DNA from: JAPLCX01 sp964460305
Lineage (GTDB): Bacteria; Auribacterota; Tritonobacteria; UBA1439
Direction of reading: 5' to 3'
Assembly: GCA_964460305.1 (NCBI GenBank)
Contig: CAYWRA010000030.1
Location: 1-26,618, forward strand
DNA length: 26,618 nucleotides
A program made the translations under genes and the position numbers. The notes under the pieces were generated by a model. That model was not told the DNA's origin, made no database searches, and saw only the letters and a list, made by a program, of their open reading frames with translations. How positions within the stretch are numbered: position 1 is the first letter of the stretch; the number at the start of each line of letters is the position of its first letter. Shown here in pieces: positions 13,260 to 21,844 of this stretch.

Positions 13260-13640
13260 TTAATAATTGATGCGCTCAAGGATGCCGTTTCGGAAATAGA
13301 GGTCCGCCAGTCCCTGGTCCTTTCGTCTGAAGGTCCAGCGGTCGGTGGATTCGTCGATGCCATGGACTGGATGGACTAACTCCGGCCAGCCCCACGCGGA
13401 GCGCACCTCCTTGGGTGTCATGCCCACGATGACGCGTTTCTCTCGGATCGCCTTTTTGATTTCCTGTTGTTTTGCGAGCCGCTGCTGGTACTCGCCACCG
13501 GTATTCCGTTTCGGTGACGTCTGCTTGACGAGAGCGGATTGCTTTGGGGATCCCGGTGTGGGGAGCGGCGCTGTTTCGGCATGGAGCTGGAATGCGATGA
13601 TAAAGATCGCCCAGGCGGCGATGTGAGCGGCATTCTTCAT
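13260..13640 (-). CDS. Secreted BamE/OmlA-like small protein
   Basis: 126 residues. The N-terminal signal peptide (1-21, ending FQLHA) is followed by a basic, low-complexity stretch (25-70) and a C-terminal domain of about 55 residues: IVGMTPKEVRSAWGWPELV, TDRWTFRR and LYFRNGILERI. The GMTxxEVxxxWGxP plus W-x-Y/F and LxFxNGxL pattern matches the SmpA/OmlA (BamE-like) fold, here without a lipobox cysteine, so it should be periplasmic and soluble. BamE itself is an outer-membrane assembly lipoprotein; this protein is more likely a paralogue with unknown partner. No clear ribosome site. Confidence 0.8.
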   Translation of the reverse strand: MKNAAHIAAWAIFIIAFQLHAETAPLPTPGSPKQSALVKQTSPKRNTGGEYQQRLAKQQEIKKAIREKRVIVGMTPKEVRSAWGWPELVHPVHGIDESTDRWTFRRKDQGLADLYFRNGILERINY

Positions 13641-13884
13641 AACGCTATCAATATATCATATCCCAGTGCGCGCGGGACATGCAATATATGGAGTTTGGGG
13701 GAGGCGATAATGACAAATGACACCCCCCAGCCGTGTATCGGCGTAGGGCGTGACGGCGTGGTTGGGATTTGGGGTTTTGGATTTCCGCTGACTGGCGGGC
13801 GGAGGATTTGTTTTGCGCGGGGTCGATTATGTGATATTATTTATGTCTTATAACGCACAATAAGGCCGGGAAAGGACCAGCCAG

Positions 13885-14754
13885 TTGAAACTCTCGATCG
13901 GACTCCCTAAGGGGAGCTTGCAGGAATCCACGTTCGACCTTTTTCTCAAGGCCGGATTTAAGATAAGCGCGAGCGGGCGCTCGTACATCCCGCGCATCGA
14001 CGACGAGGAGCTCGAAGGGATCCTCATCAGGGCCCAGGAGATCTCCCGTTATGTGGAGGAGGGGGTCCTCGACATAGGCCTGACCGGCCTCGACTGGATC
14101 CTCGAAAGCAACTCGAAGGTCGAGGAGGTTGCGAACCTCGCGTACGGGAAGCAGGGCTTCCGCCCGGTGCGGTGGGTCCTTGCCGTCCCCAACGACTCTC
14201 CGATCAAAAGCGTCACTGACCTGGCGGGCAAGCGGATCGCGACGGAAGTGGTGAATATCACCCGGAAATATCTTAAAGAAAAAGGGGTGAACGCCCACGT
14301 TGAATTCTCATGGGGAGCCACCGAGGTCAAGGTCCCGCAGCTCGTGGACGCCATCGTGGAGCTCACCGAGACGGGGAGCTCGCTCAGGGCGCACAACCTG
14401 AGGGTGGTCGACACGCTGTTGGAATCCACCACGAGGCTCATCGCCAATAAGAATTCATTGAAGGACGGGTGGAAACGGGGCAAGATCAACCAGATCGCGA
14501 TGTTGCTCGCGGGGGCGCTCGCCGCGGAGGCGAAGGTCGGCGTGAAGATGAACGTCCCGACCGCGTCTCTCCAGAAGGTCACCGCCCTCTTGCCGGCGCT
14601 CCGCAAACCCACGGTCTCCAAGTTGAGCGAGGAGGAGTGGTACGCGGTTGAGACGGTGTTGGATGAAAAGGTTTTTCGCTCTCTTGTGCCGAAGCTTAAA
14701 GAAGCGGGGGCGGAGGGGATTATAGAGTATCCGTTGAATAAGGTAATTCCCTAA
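13885..14754 (+). CDS. hisG: ATP phosphoribosyltransferase, long form
   Basis: 289 residues. First step of histidine synthesis: ATP plus PRPP gives phosphoribosyl-ATP, in the cytoplasm. The catalytic part starts LSIGLPKGSLQEST, with DIGLTGLDW and the PRPP-binding loop region ELTETGSSLRAHNL. The C-terminal third (about 210-289, VGVKMNVPTASLQKVTALLP, then VLDEK and GIIEYPLNKV) is the ACT-like histidine-sensing domain of long-form enzymes, so feedback inhibition is expected and no HisZ partner is needed. The start is TTG at 13885 with AAAGGA upstream. No other his genes are in the window. A word-type hairpin follows the stop immediately. Confidence 0.96.
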   Translation: MKLSIGLPKGSLQESTFDLFLKAGFKISASGRSYIPRIDDEELEGILIRAQEISRYVEEGVLDIGLTGLDWILESNSKVEEVANLAYGKQGFRPVRWVLAVPNDSPIKSVTDLAGKRIATEVVNITRKYLKEKGVNAHVEFSWGATEVKVPQLVDAIVELTETGSSLRAHNLRVVDTLLESTTRLIANKNSLKDGWKRGKINQIAMLLAGALAAEAKVGVKMNVPTASLQKVTALLPALRKPTVSKLSEEEWYAVETVLDEKVFRSLVPKLKEAGAEGIIEYPLNKVIP

Positions 14755-14856
14755 AGGGAAATCCCAATTCCCAAATCCAAAATCCCAAAGTTAAGGGATA
14801 GACGGGATGTGGGGTAAATGTTATTGGGATTTGGGATTTGGAGTTTGGGATTTTAA
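14755..14856. repeat. Iterated-word hairpin (AATCCCAA / TTGGGATT)
   Basis: The left arm (14758-14788) holds AATCCCAATTCCCAAATCC and AAATCCCAAAG. The right arm (14822-14855) holds TTGGGATTTGGGATTTGG and GTTTGGGATTTT. It lies four bases after the hisG stop and ends just before the ribosome site of the small basic protein. The same words appear at 12055, 12631 and 13762. Confidence 0.8.
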
Positions 14857-14872
14857 AAGGAGGGTGATCGCC

Positions 14873-14968
14873 ATGCCATGCGGGCGGAAGAAAAGGAAGC
14901 ACAAGATTTCGAAGCATAAGCGCAAGAAGAGGATGCGGAAAGATCGGCACAAGAAGAGGCGGAGGTAG
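14873..14968 (+). CDS. AURKAIP1/COX24-type small basic protein (31 aa)
   Basis: 31 residues, MPCGRKKRKHKISKHKRKKR then MRKDRHKKRRR. Strong ribosome site AAAAGGAGG eight bases before the ATG. The pattern GRKxKxHKxxxHKRKKRxRKxRHKK is that of the tiny basic AURKAIP1/COX24-domain proteins known from several bacterial phyla; related proteins (bS22 of mycobacteria) are ribosomal. Almost half the residues are Lys and another third Arg or His, consistent with rRNA binding. It is easily missed because of its length. Its last codons provide GGAGG, which is well placed for the TPR lipoprotein gene that follows, so the two are probably translated in series. Confidence 0.85.
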   Translation: MPCGRKKRKHKISKHKRKKRMRKDRHKKRRR

Positions 14969-14972
14969 TTCT

Positions 14973-16577
14973 CTGGCGGGTGGTGATTCCAGGGGGGGGC
15001 GCCGGTTTGGGATAGCGCGAAGCGGCGTCCTCACCGTCTTAGTGTGCCTTCCCCTCTTCGGATGCGCGAGTTTGCGTCCCCGGGCCGCGCCCCATGCAAA
15101 GTCTCTCCCGGCGGCCTACGAGTACGTTGACAGGCCGCAGGCCTACCGCCACTACGCGCTCGGCGATTTTCTGGAAAAGGAAGGGGACCTGGACGCCGCC
15201 ACCGAGGAGTTTGTCGCCGCACTGAGTTTCGACCCCGGGGCAGCCGCGATCAACGTCAAGCTCGGCGAGCTCTACCTGCGGAGGCAGGATTTCAAGAGGG
15301 CCATTGAGGAAGGACGCAAGGCCGTCGGGAAGGACCACGCCTCCGGCGATGCTCGCATGCTCCTCGGCAGGGCGTATTACGCGAACGGCGATCTCAAGAA
15401 AGCCATCGGCGAGTTCGAAGAGGCGATCAAGTTGAATCCCCTGGACGAGGAAGGCTATCTTGCCCTCGGGCAGCTTTATCTTAACGAGGATCGCCGGGAC
15501 GATGCCATCCAGGTGTTCGAGAGAGCCACCCGCGCCCGCCCCGACCAATGGATGTTCTACTTTAAACTCGGCCTGCTCTACTGTAGCCAGGAGAAGATCG
15601 ACTCCGCAGTGGAGAGTTTGAAGCGGGCGGTCGATCTCGCCCCCGATCTGTTCGACACGCACTATAAGCTCGCCCAGGTATACGATCTGCTTAATCGGAA
15701 AGACGAGGCGATCGATGAGTATCAGAAGGCCTTAAAGATTTATCCGCTCAAGATCGAGATATACGCCCTCCTCGGCAACCTCTACCGGGAGAAGGGCGAG
15801 CTCGATAAGGCCGAGGGGCGTTTCCAGCTCCTCACCGAACTCATGCCCCACGAGATCCGTGGCTACCTCGCCCTCGCGCAGATCTATCTCATGGAGGGTA
15901 AAAAAGAGGAGGCGGTTGATCTTCTTGAGGAGGCCATCGCGGACGGCCTTGAGTCGTCGGCTCTGAATTTCTACCTCGGGCTCGCCTATTCGGCGATGGG
16001 AGATTATAACAAGGCGGTTGAGGCTTATACGAAGGCATTGCAGCACGGCGCCGATGATAGTACGGTCCATTTTTATAGGGGAAGCGCATTCGAAAAACTG
16101 GGGCGCTTCGACGAAGCGGTTGCGGAGTTCAAGAAGGCGATCGAGCTGAACCCCGACAACGCGGAGGCATACAATTATCTAGGTTACCTGTACGCGGAGA
16201 AGGGGATACGCCTCGACGAGGCCGCCGTGCTCATCGCTAAGGCGCTCGCCCTCGACCCCGAGAACGGCGCATACGTCGACAGCCTGGGATGGGTATACTA
16301 CAAGCAGGGCAAGTACGGAGAGGCGTTGAAGGCTCTCACACGCGCCGCGAAGCTCGTCGGGGACGATCCCGTGGTCCTCGAACACCTCGGAGACGCCTAT
16401 TGCGAGAACAAGCTGTGGAAGGAAGCGCTTGCGGAGTGGAGCAGGTCTTTGAAGCTCGACCCCAAGAACGTAGCGGTGAAGCAGAAGATCGAGAAGCTTC
16501 GCAGCAGGCTTGAAATTAAAGACCCGGCAGGCGCTGCGGACAGTGGAGAGAAGAAAGCCGTAGTTCGGGAACAGTAG
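14973..16577 (+). CDS. TPR repeat lipoprotein
   Basis: About 534 residues if started at CTG 14973. About a dozen tetratricopeptide repeats fill residues 55 onward (typical units: AYRHYALGDFLEKEGDLDAA, ARMLLGRAYYANGDLKKAI, YNYLGYLYAEKGIRLDEAAV). TPRs are protein-binding scaffolds; in this setting often part of outer-membrane or secretion assemblies. The first canonical start, GTG 15042, lies inside the signal peptide (MCLPLFGC). In-frame upstream codons give an n-region with several Arg, a hydrophobic core GVLTVLVCLPLFG and lipobox Cys30, and GGAGG sits seven bases before the CTG. So a CTG start is favoured. A run of eight G (14992-14999) follows; one more G would put GTG 14980/14983 in frame. 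Ends LRSRLEIKDPAGAADSG, a soluble tail. Confidence 0.85.
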   Translation: MAGGDSRGGRRFGIARSGVLTVLVCLPLFGCASLRPRAAPHAKSLPAAYEYVDRPQAYRHYALGDFLEKEGDLDAATEEFVAALSFDPGAAAINVKLGELYLRRQDFKRAIEEGRKAVGKDHASGDARMLLGRAYYANGDLKKAIGEFEEAIKLNPLDEEGYLALGQLYLNEDRRDDAIQVFERATRARPDQWMFYFKLGLLYCSQEKIDSAVESLKRAVDLAPDLFDTHYKLAQVYDLLNRKDEAIDEYQKALKIYPLKIEIYALLGNLYREKGELDKAEGRFQLLTELMPHEIRGYLALAQIYLMEGKKEEAVDLLEEAIADGLESSALNFYLGLAYSAMGDYNKAVEAYTKALQHGADDSTVHFYRGSAFEKLGRFDEAVAEFKKAIELNPDNAEAYNYLGYLYAEKGIRLDEAAVLIAKALALDPENGAYVDSLGWVYYKQGKYGEALKALTRAAKLVGDDPVVLEHLGDAYCENKLWKEALAEWSRSLKLDPKNVAVKQKIEKLRSRLEIKDPAGAADSGEKKAVVREQ

Positions 16578-16593
16578 TAAGATTGGAGCGAGA

Positions 16594-16815
16594 CCCGGAG
16601 GGGCCCCTTCGGGGGAGAGTACAGTAAAAACCACAGAGGTCACAGAGAGGGCACACAGAGAACACAGAGGTTGACTGCAGTTTCTAGTAACGAGAAACGA
16701 TCAACTGTTTTTACATCCGTGCAATCCGTGGATAAAAACACCTGGGGTAACCGTTTTTGCTGTAGTAATTCTCAGTGCCCTCTGTGTATCACTCAGTGTA
16801 CTCTGTGGTTACGCG
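16594..16815. repeat. Palindrome CCCGGAGGGGCCCCTTCGGG and CTCTGTG word arms
   Basis: 16594-16613 is a near-perfect palindrome 16 bases after the TPR stop, suited to a terminator stem. It is followed by a left arm of ACAGAG words (16626-16672: CACAGAGGTCACAGAGAGGG, CACACAGAGAACACAGAGG) and a right arm of CTCTGTG words (16774-16810). About 290 bases without a gene before ispE. Confidence 0.7.
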
Positions 16816-16867
16816 TTGATATTGGGATTTTTACCGCCCCCTTCCTCATCCAGAAAGAACAATCACC

Positions 16868-17752
16868 GTGCGACATTCCATTTCCATCCGCTGTCCCGCC
16901 AAGATCAATCTCTATCTCGACGTTCGTGGAAAGAGGCGGGACGGTTATCATGAGGTCAGCACCGTCATGCAGGCGATCGACCTCTATGATACGCTCGCCA
17001 TCGAGGAAGGGGAAGAGTCGATCAGTGTTTCCTGCAACCTCCCGACACTGCCCGTCGACGCGCGCAATCTCTGCTGGCGGGCCGCCGATGCGTTGCGCCG
17101 CCATGCCGGGGTGAGCGGCGGGGTCCGCATTGCGCTTACCAAGAGGATTCCCGTCGCCGCCGGGCTCGGCGGTGGGAGCAGCGACGCGGCGGGAGTGCTG
17201 CGTGGGCTGAACGAGCTCTGGGGGCTCGGGATGCGCATCGAGGAGCTTGAGAGGGTCGGGGCCGGACTCGGCTCGGACGTCCCGTTTTTCATCAGGGGCG
17301 GGACGGCCCTGTGCACGGGAAGGGGGGAGAAGGTGGTTGCCATAAATGATGCCCCTTCGTATGCGTATGTTCTTATCACGCCGTCCATCGCCGTTCCGAC
17401 CGCTGGGGTGTATGCCGGGCTATCACCCGTCGTGGACGGACCCCCGATAGGCGAGGATGATTTTTTAAACGCTCTTGCCTCGGGCGATCCCGCGATACTG
17501 AGCGGGGCGCTCTACAACCGCCTCGAAGCGAGTAAGGGCCCGCATACGTGTGAGGTAACGAGGCTCAAGGGGGCGCTGCTGAAACACGGCGCGTTAGGCG
17601 CCTGTATGAGCGGGAGCGGGTCGAGCGTGTTCGGGATCGCGGCGGAGAGGGATGCCGCCGGGCGCCTCGCCGAAGCGATCAAGCCCGAGCTGGAGGATGG
17701 AACGTTTCTTCACTTCGGGGTTACCGCCGTGGACTTGGCCGCGTACCTATAG
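16868..17752 (+). CDS. ispE: 4-diphosphocytidyl-2-C-methyl-D-erythritol kinase
   Basis: 294 residues. Phosphorylates CDP-methylerythritol in the MEP route to isoprenoids (cytoplasm, ATP-dependent GHMP kinase). The N-terminal CPAKINLYLDVRGKRRDGYH is the IspE signature with catalytic Lys and Asp. The ATP loop PVAAGLGGGSSDAAG lies at about 94-108. GSDVPFFIRGGTALCTGRGE and the C-terminal GACMSGSGSSVFGI are also diagnostic. The start is GTG at 16868 with a weak ribosome site. The last 43 bases overlap the end of the GT39-type gene on the other strand, so the two converge with no room for a terminator between stops. Confidence 0.96.
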   Translation: MRHSISIRCPAKINLYLDVRGKRRDGYHEVSTVMQAIDLYDTLAIEEGEESISVSCNLPTLPVDARNLCWRAADALRRHAGVSGGVRIALTKRIPVAAGLGGGSSDAAGVLRGLNELWGLGMRIEELERVGAGLGSDVPFFIRGGTALCTGRGEKVVAINDAPSYAYVLITPSIAVPTAGVYAGLSPVVDGPPIGEDDFLNALASGDPAILSGALYNRLEASKGPHTCEVTRLKGALLKHGALGACMSGSGSSVFGIAAERDAAGRLAEAIKPELEDGTFLHFGVTAVDLAAYL

Positions 17753-19578
17753 ACATCCAGGAAGTCGACGCCGCATTTCGTCACCGCATATACCTTCTCC
17801 GGCGCGTGGAGTTGCAGAAATTTGTCTATCTTCTGATTCCTCATCCTGTGCCCCAGCGGGATCACCAGCCAGTCGACGTGGGGCGGCATCGCCTTATTGA
17901 TCGAGACGCCGCGAGGCGGCGGCGGATAATCGTTTTTCCAGTGATACCTGAAGTCACCGCATACCCCCACCGCGAAAATGTCGTCGCCGCTTCTAGCGTG
18001 TTTTTTGAGATACGCCACGGCCTCTTTGGTGCCCACGCCGAAACCGAGCGAGATGATGCGAGCCGCTCCCGGCGGCCCTCCCACCAGGAAATTGCAATAG
18101 ATGCTGTATGATGGAGCGATCATGACGAGGGGTGCGACCAGTGAGGCCGTGAACAGCAGTGCGATTGTGACGGAAGCAATTGTGCGCCAAGGAAACGATA
18201 TGGCGGACACGGATTTCATTACGCTCATGAAGCCGCACGCCGATATGAGGCACAGAAATGGGAAGATGGGGGCGATGTAGCGGAATGCCATTTTGTGCCC
18301 CATGCTCATGACGCCTATGAAAACGCCCGAGGAGGTGATGGAGAGGAGATAGCCCAGCTCACCGCTCCGCGGCACGCGGGGCCGGAACAGGCCGATGACC
18401 AGGAAGAGCAGCATGGCCGGCGGGGCGCAGATGACGAGCATGAAGATGTAAAACCAAGCCGGCGGCTGTGTGACGATTTTCCCCATCCAATATTTCACAT
18501 GGCCGACGTCTCCCAGATAGGACATCGCGGATATGTGCATCAGCTCATTCACGATCGGTCTCCGGAATATCTGGATGAAGATGAAGCAGAAAAATAGCAG
18601 CGCTGGGACCGAGCGCGTGAGGAGGAGCATGGCGGAGCGGGGTGTGAGGTTCTCCCTCCCACGCAGGCGTCCGGATGCGGCGAGCAGCGCGTACGCGCCA
18701 AAGATTATCGCGCCCGTCTGCAGCCAGGGGAGTCCGGCGAGCATGTTTATCGTAGCAATGAGCCCCGCCATCATGGGAAGATAGCGCACGTAATCCTTCC
18801 AGAAGATTTCATGCGGTTCGTACCATAGCCGGGTAAAAAGCAGGAAGTAGAGCGCGATGGATAGGCCTAGCCAGCCGAGATCGCTTACTTCCAGGAAACG
18901 GAAGCCGGCGTCGCGTCTCCTGAGCCATGCCACTGCCTTCCATACGATCAGTATGAGTGGGATTATCATGGCGGTGGTTTTGGTGAGGAGGGCGAGGGCG
19001 CAGAAGGCCGCTGACGCGATTGCCCATGACGGGCGGCGGCGTTCGACGTACAGCATGTAACATAGCAGCGAGAGCATGACGCAGAACGTTAGCGTTGAAT
19101 CCACATGCGCGATCCGGCAGGCGGCGATGTGGTGAGGATAAAACGAGAGTAGCAGCGCGGCCCAGAAAGCGATTCCATCGCCCAATGCCAGCCGGCCGAG
19201 GAGATAGAGAAGGAGACAGGTGGCCGTTCCTACCAGGGCTATCGGGAGTCTGGCGGCGACGAGCTGTGGGAATCGGTTGGAGCTGAGGGGCGAGGCGTCT
19301 TTCCCGAAATAGATATATGAGTAACCGATGAGCGCCGCGGGGAAGACCCCGGGGTGGGAGAAATGCGAGGTCGCTTTTTTGAACTCGTGCGCGCGCATGT
19401 AGGCGACAAACTCTCTGCCATGCGCGATCCAGACGAGCTCGTCGGGCTCGAGGCTGTGGCCGTTGAGATTCCCTAGTCGGGGAATCGCGGCCGCCGCCGT
19501 AACGAGGAGGGCGAGGGAGATACAGCGCCTGTTTTCCTTTAAACCAGCTATTATGCGCGCAAACGTGGCCGGATTCAT
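17710..19578 (-). CDS. Integral membrane glycosyltransferase, GT39/ArnT-like
   Basis: 622 residues, about a dozen hydrophobic segments. The first outside loop carries the conserved acidic pair in LEPDELVW (Asp46, Glu47), and SHPGVFPAALIGY follows, as in the PMT_2/ArnT/GT39 superfamily that moves sugars or aminosugars from polyprenyl-phosphate carriers at the outer face of the inner membrane. Other marks: YPHHIAACRIAHVDST, HKMAFRYIAPIFPFL (the HxxFRY-like loop), and a C-terminal soluble part (about 520-622). The ATG overlaps the stop of the GT4 gene by four bases (ATGA), so the two are one operon, probably for a cell-surface glycan. Acceptor unknown. The 3' end overlaps ispE. Confidence 0.88.
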   Translation of the reverse strand: MNPATFARIIAGLKENRRCISLALLVTAAAAIPRLGNLNGHSLEPDELVWIAHGREFVAYMRAHEFKKATSHFSHPGVFPAALIGYSYIYFGKDASPLSSNRFPQLVAARLPIALVGTATCLLLYLLGRLALGDGIAFWAALLLSFYPHHIAACRIAHVDSTLTFCVMLSLLCYMLYVERRRPSWAIASAAFCALALLTKTTAMIIPLILIVWKAVAWLRRRDAGFRFLEVSDLGWLGLSIALYFLLFTRLWYEPHEIFWKDYVRYLPMMAGLIATINMLAGLPWLQTGAIIFGAYALLAASGRLRGRENLTPRSAMLLLTRSVPALLFFCFIFIQIFRRPIVNELMHISAMSYLGDVGHVKYWMGKIVTQPPAWFYIFMLVICAPPAMLLFLVIGLFRPRVPRSGELGYLLSITSSGVFIGVMSMGHKMAFRYIAPIFPFLCLISACGFMSVMKSVSAISFPWRTIASVTIALLFTASLVAPLVMIAPSYSIYCNFLVGGPPGAARIISLGFGVGTKEAVAYLKKHARSGDDIFAVGVCGDFRYHWKNDYPPPPRGVSINKAMPPHVDWLVIPLGHRMRNQKIDKFLQLHAPEKVYAVTKCGVDFLDVYRYAAKSTAVTPK

Positions 19579-20753
19579 CCTCTTCCCCTGCTTTCAACTT
19601 TACACTTTGAACCGTTGTTAAGGCTCTCTTCCAAAAACTTCACCAGCGCCCCTACCTTCTCGCGGTAGCGTTCGCGGCTGTAGCGCGCCTCGAATAGTTT
19701 TCTGCCGCCGGCCCCGATTTTTCTTGCGAGCTCCGCGTTGCCGAGGAGCGAGTCCAGGCCTTCCGCGATCCCATCCGCAGTCGGCTCCACCAGCACCGCA
19801 TCCTCGCCGTCGCGCAATATCTGTGTGTGAGAGACGATGCGCGTCGCAAGGATCGGCCTTCCGGAGGCGAGGTATGAATAGATTTTATACGGCGTGTTCT
19901 CTCCGCTCGCGCGTGGCGATACGAGTATGTCGGCCTCCGAAAGATAACGGCTCATTGCTGGGACGGGCTTTTTGCCGGCGAAGACGATGCGTGGATCGTT
20001 ATATCGCTCATTGAGCGCGCGGACCTCTCCCTCTTCGCCCCCCACGATCAGCAGTTTCGCATCCGGCCATCTATCGCGGATTTTTACGAACCCGTCGAGG
20101 AGGATGTCGATCCCCTGGTATGACTCGAAGTTTCCCGTGTAGAGGATCGTCCGGCCTCCTGTGTGCTCGACGGGCTGTGGAATCCCATCGTCCACGCTGA
20201 CGTCTTCGATCTGGAACACGGGTTTACCGGGGAAGAGCGCTCTGACGGCGTCGGTGAAGAGGGGGCCTATCGTCACGACGGCGTCGGCCCGCGAGACGGC
20301 GAACCGCTCCATCATTTTTACGAACGTTAGCACGCGTTTATTGGTGATCCTCCGGGAATATTCCAACTGGCTCCGGATATCGGAATCCATGTCGAGGACG
20401 AACAGGAACCTTTTGATCCACCGGAACCAGGGGATGACGTACGCCGATTCCTCGACGCAGTGGACGACGTCGTACCGGTGCGTCAGGATGCGGAGGAGCG
20501 CCTTGGGGAAGAGCGCGCAGTCGAGAATGACCTTGTGGATCGAGTAGCCGGGGCGGACGAAGCGGATGAACCGCGAGAAGAGCTTCGTGCGGATGATGCC
20601 GACGTTGGCAGCCGAGACGTCCTCGCCGAGGTGATAGGTGAGGATGTCGACGTGGTGTCCCAGCGCGCCGTAGGCGGTCGCCAGTTCCCGCACCGCCATG
20701 GGCGTTCCCCTGGGGCTGAAAAACGGTTGTGGCGATATGAGTAGTATGTTCAT
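19575..20753 (-). CDS. Glycosyltransferase family 4 (GT-B)
   Basis: 392 residues from the ATG at 20753 (MNILLISPQPFFSPRGTPMA); a GTG-type frame 14 codons upstream is less likely because the Rossmann strand begins at this Met. N-terminal acceptor domain with SPRGTPMAVRELA; C-terminal donor domain with ILYTGNFESYQGIDIL, LLIVGGEEGEV, FAGKKP, and the nucleotide-sugar motif SPRASGENTPYKIYSYLASG then PILATR. This is a retaining GT4-type enzyme with the ENTPxKIxEYLASG-like motif (EX7E variant, E then Y). It acts in the cytoplasm on a lipid-linked or glycan acceptor. The last residues (NNGSKCKVESRGRG) look like repeat-derived DNA (CAAAGTGTAAAGTTGAAAG). Confidence 0.9.
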   Translation of the reverse strand: MNILLISPQPFFSPRGTPMAVRELATAYGALGHHVDILTYHLGEDVSAANVGIIRTKLFSRFIRFVRPGYSIHKVILDCALFPKALLRILTHRYDVVHCVEESAYVIPWFRWIKRFLFVLDMDSDIRSQLEYSRRITNKRVLTFVKMMERFAVSRADAVVTIGPLFTDAVRALFPGKPVFQIEDVSVDDGIPQPVEHTGGRTILYTGNFESYQGIDILLDGFVKIRDRWPDAKLLIVGGEEGEVRALNERYNDPRIVFAGKKPVPAMSRYLSEADILVSPRASGENTPYKIYSYLASGRPILATRIVSHTQILRDGEDAVLVEPTADGIAEGLDSLLGNAELARKIGAGGRKLFEARYSRERYREKVGALVKFLEESLNNGSKCKVESRGRG

Positions 20754-20779
20754 CGTTGTATTTGCGTCGGTTCCCGATA

Positions 20780-20973
20780 CAGGGGGTTTTACCACGCCCC
20801 GAAGGGACCCCGTTGTGGGATGTGCACGGATTATTACGGATACATATTAAGCCACTCCTCGAAGGGGCCCCTTGGGGGCGTGACAATTGGTGTCAATTAG
20901 TGGCTGGCTAATCTTTATGCAAAAAATCCGTGTATATCCGTCGGTCATCCGTGAAGATCAGTGGTGAACTATC
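20780..20973. repeat. GGGACCCC/GGGGCCCC word palindromes, no gene
   Basis: The gap between the divergent GT4 and methyltransferase genes. TTTTACCACGCCCCGAAGGG starts at 20787, with its palindrome to 20819. CCTCGAAGGGGCCCCTTGGG lies at 20857-20876. The same TTTTACCACGCC lead-in occurs at about 24423 beside another copy. Between them are ATCCGTG-type words (CACGGATTATTACGGATAC; ATCCGTGTATATCCGTCGG). Confidence 0.65.
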
Positions 20974-21033
20974 TTGCCCCTCCCTCGTTCTCCAGGATTG
21001 ACGCACCCCGTAGTTTATGTTAATTTTCCGCCA

Positions 21034-21750
21034 ATGGATAGCAAAAATCACCTCTCATGGAGTTGCGACCAGCACACATCGAGCGAGCTCTACCGCCAGC
21101 GCTTCAAGGGCAGGATAGGCGACCTTATCATCCAGCGGCAGAACGAGCTGCTGCTTTCATTCCTCGGCGACATCAGGGACAAAAAGGTCCTGGACGTGGG
21201 GGCGGGGCACGGCCAGCTCGCGGCTGCGCTCCTCGGCGCGGGCGCGGAGGTGACCGTCTATGGCAGCGGCAAAGATTCACTGAAGAAGCTCGCGCCGCTT
21301 CCCGTCCGTTGCGAGGTCGGCCCCCTCTACCCGTTGCCTTTCAAAGACGGGGAATTCGACATCGTGGTTAGTTTCCGCGCCTTCCCCCACGTGCCCGACT
21401 GGAGGCTGTTCCTGGGCGAGCTCTGCCGCGTTGCAAAAGAAAAGGTCTCTTTTGATTTCGTCACGAAAGACGCCATGAGTTTTTTGAAGCCGCTCCTCTA
21501 TCGTCTCAAGATGAAAAAGGAGCCCGGCACAAGGGATTACACGCTCCAGAAAATGGCGGACATCCGGGATGCAGCCAGCGGGTTCGGCTTCCAGTGGGAA
21601 TCGAGCGAGGGGCAATTTATCTTGCCGCTGGTGTTGCATCGGGTGGTAAAGCGGCCGCTGCTCATGCCTGTCGAATACTTGGCGAGGGCGACGCGCGCAA
21701 CCAGACTGTACGGAGGCCCCGTCGTTGTGTTGCTGCAAAGGGCGACGTGA
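21034..21750 (+). CDS. SAM-dependent methyltransferase, class I
   Basis: 238 residues from the ATG at 21034; an in-frame start at 20974 would add 20 residues with no methyltransferase character. The nucleotide-binding motif VLDVGAGHGQLAAALLG (52-68), an acidic end of strand 2 replaced by VTVYGSG, and the motif DIVVSFRAFPHVPDW fit the Methyltransf_11 family. The substrate is unknown; neighbours suggest a quinone, lipid or glycan precursor. Gly-Ser at the strand-2 end, in place of the usual Asp/Glu that holds the ribose, is odd. No ribosome site is clear. A hairpin of repeated words follows the stop. Confidence 0.87.
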   Translation: MDSKNHLSWSCDQHTSSELYRQRFKGRIGDLIIQRQNELLLSFLGDIRDKKVLDVGAGHGQLAAALLGAGAEVTVYGSGKDSLKKLAPLPVRCEVGPLYPLPFKDGEFDIVVSFRAFPHVPDWRLFLGELCRVAKEKVSFDFVTKDAMSFLKPLLYRLKMKKEPGTRDYTLQKMADIRDAASGFGFQWESSEGQFILPLVLHRVVKRPLLMPVEYLARATRATRLYGGPVVVLLQRAT

Positions 21751-21774
21751 GGAAGGACTGAGTAGCCAGGATTA

Positions 21775-21844
21775 AGTGGTAAGGATTAAGGATTAAGCAA
21801 AAAACTGCCTCTTGCTTAATCCTTAGTCCTTACTATGTACCACT
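21775..21844. repeat. Iterated-word hairpin (GGATTAAG / CTTAATCC), copy 1
   Basis: The left arm AGTGGTAAGGATTAAGGATT (from 21775) and right arm GCTTAATCCTTAGTCCTTAC (from 21814) pair, with loop AAAAAACTGCCTCTT. The end of the right arm (TACCACT) forms the first codons of the next methyltransferase gene. Copy 2 at 22627 shares the loop word CAAAAAACTGCC. Confidence 0.85.

Noticed and set aside
18809..19597. 262-codon open frame on the minus strand in another frame of the GT39-type gene
   Set aside because: Arg/Pro/His-rich composition typical of an out-of-frame reading; the GT39 frame shows membrane helices and the acidic catalytic pair.
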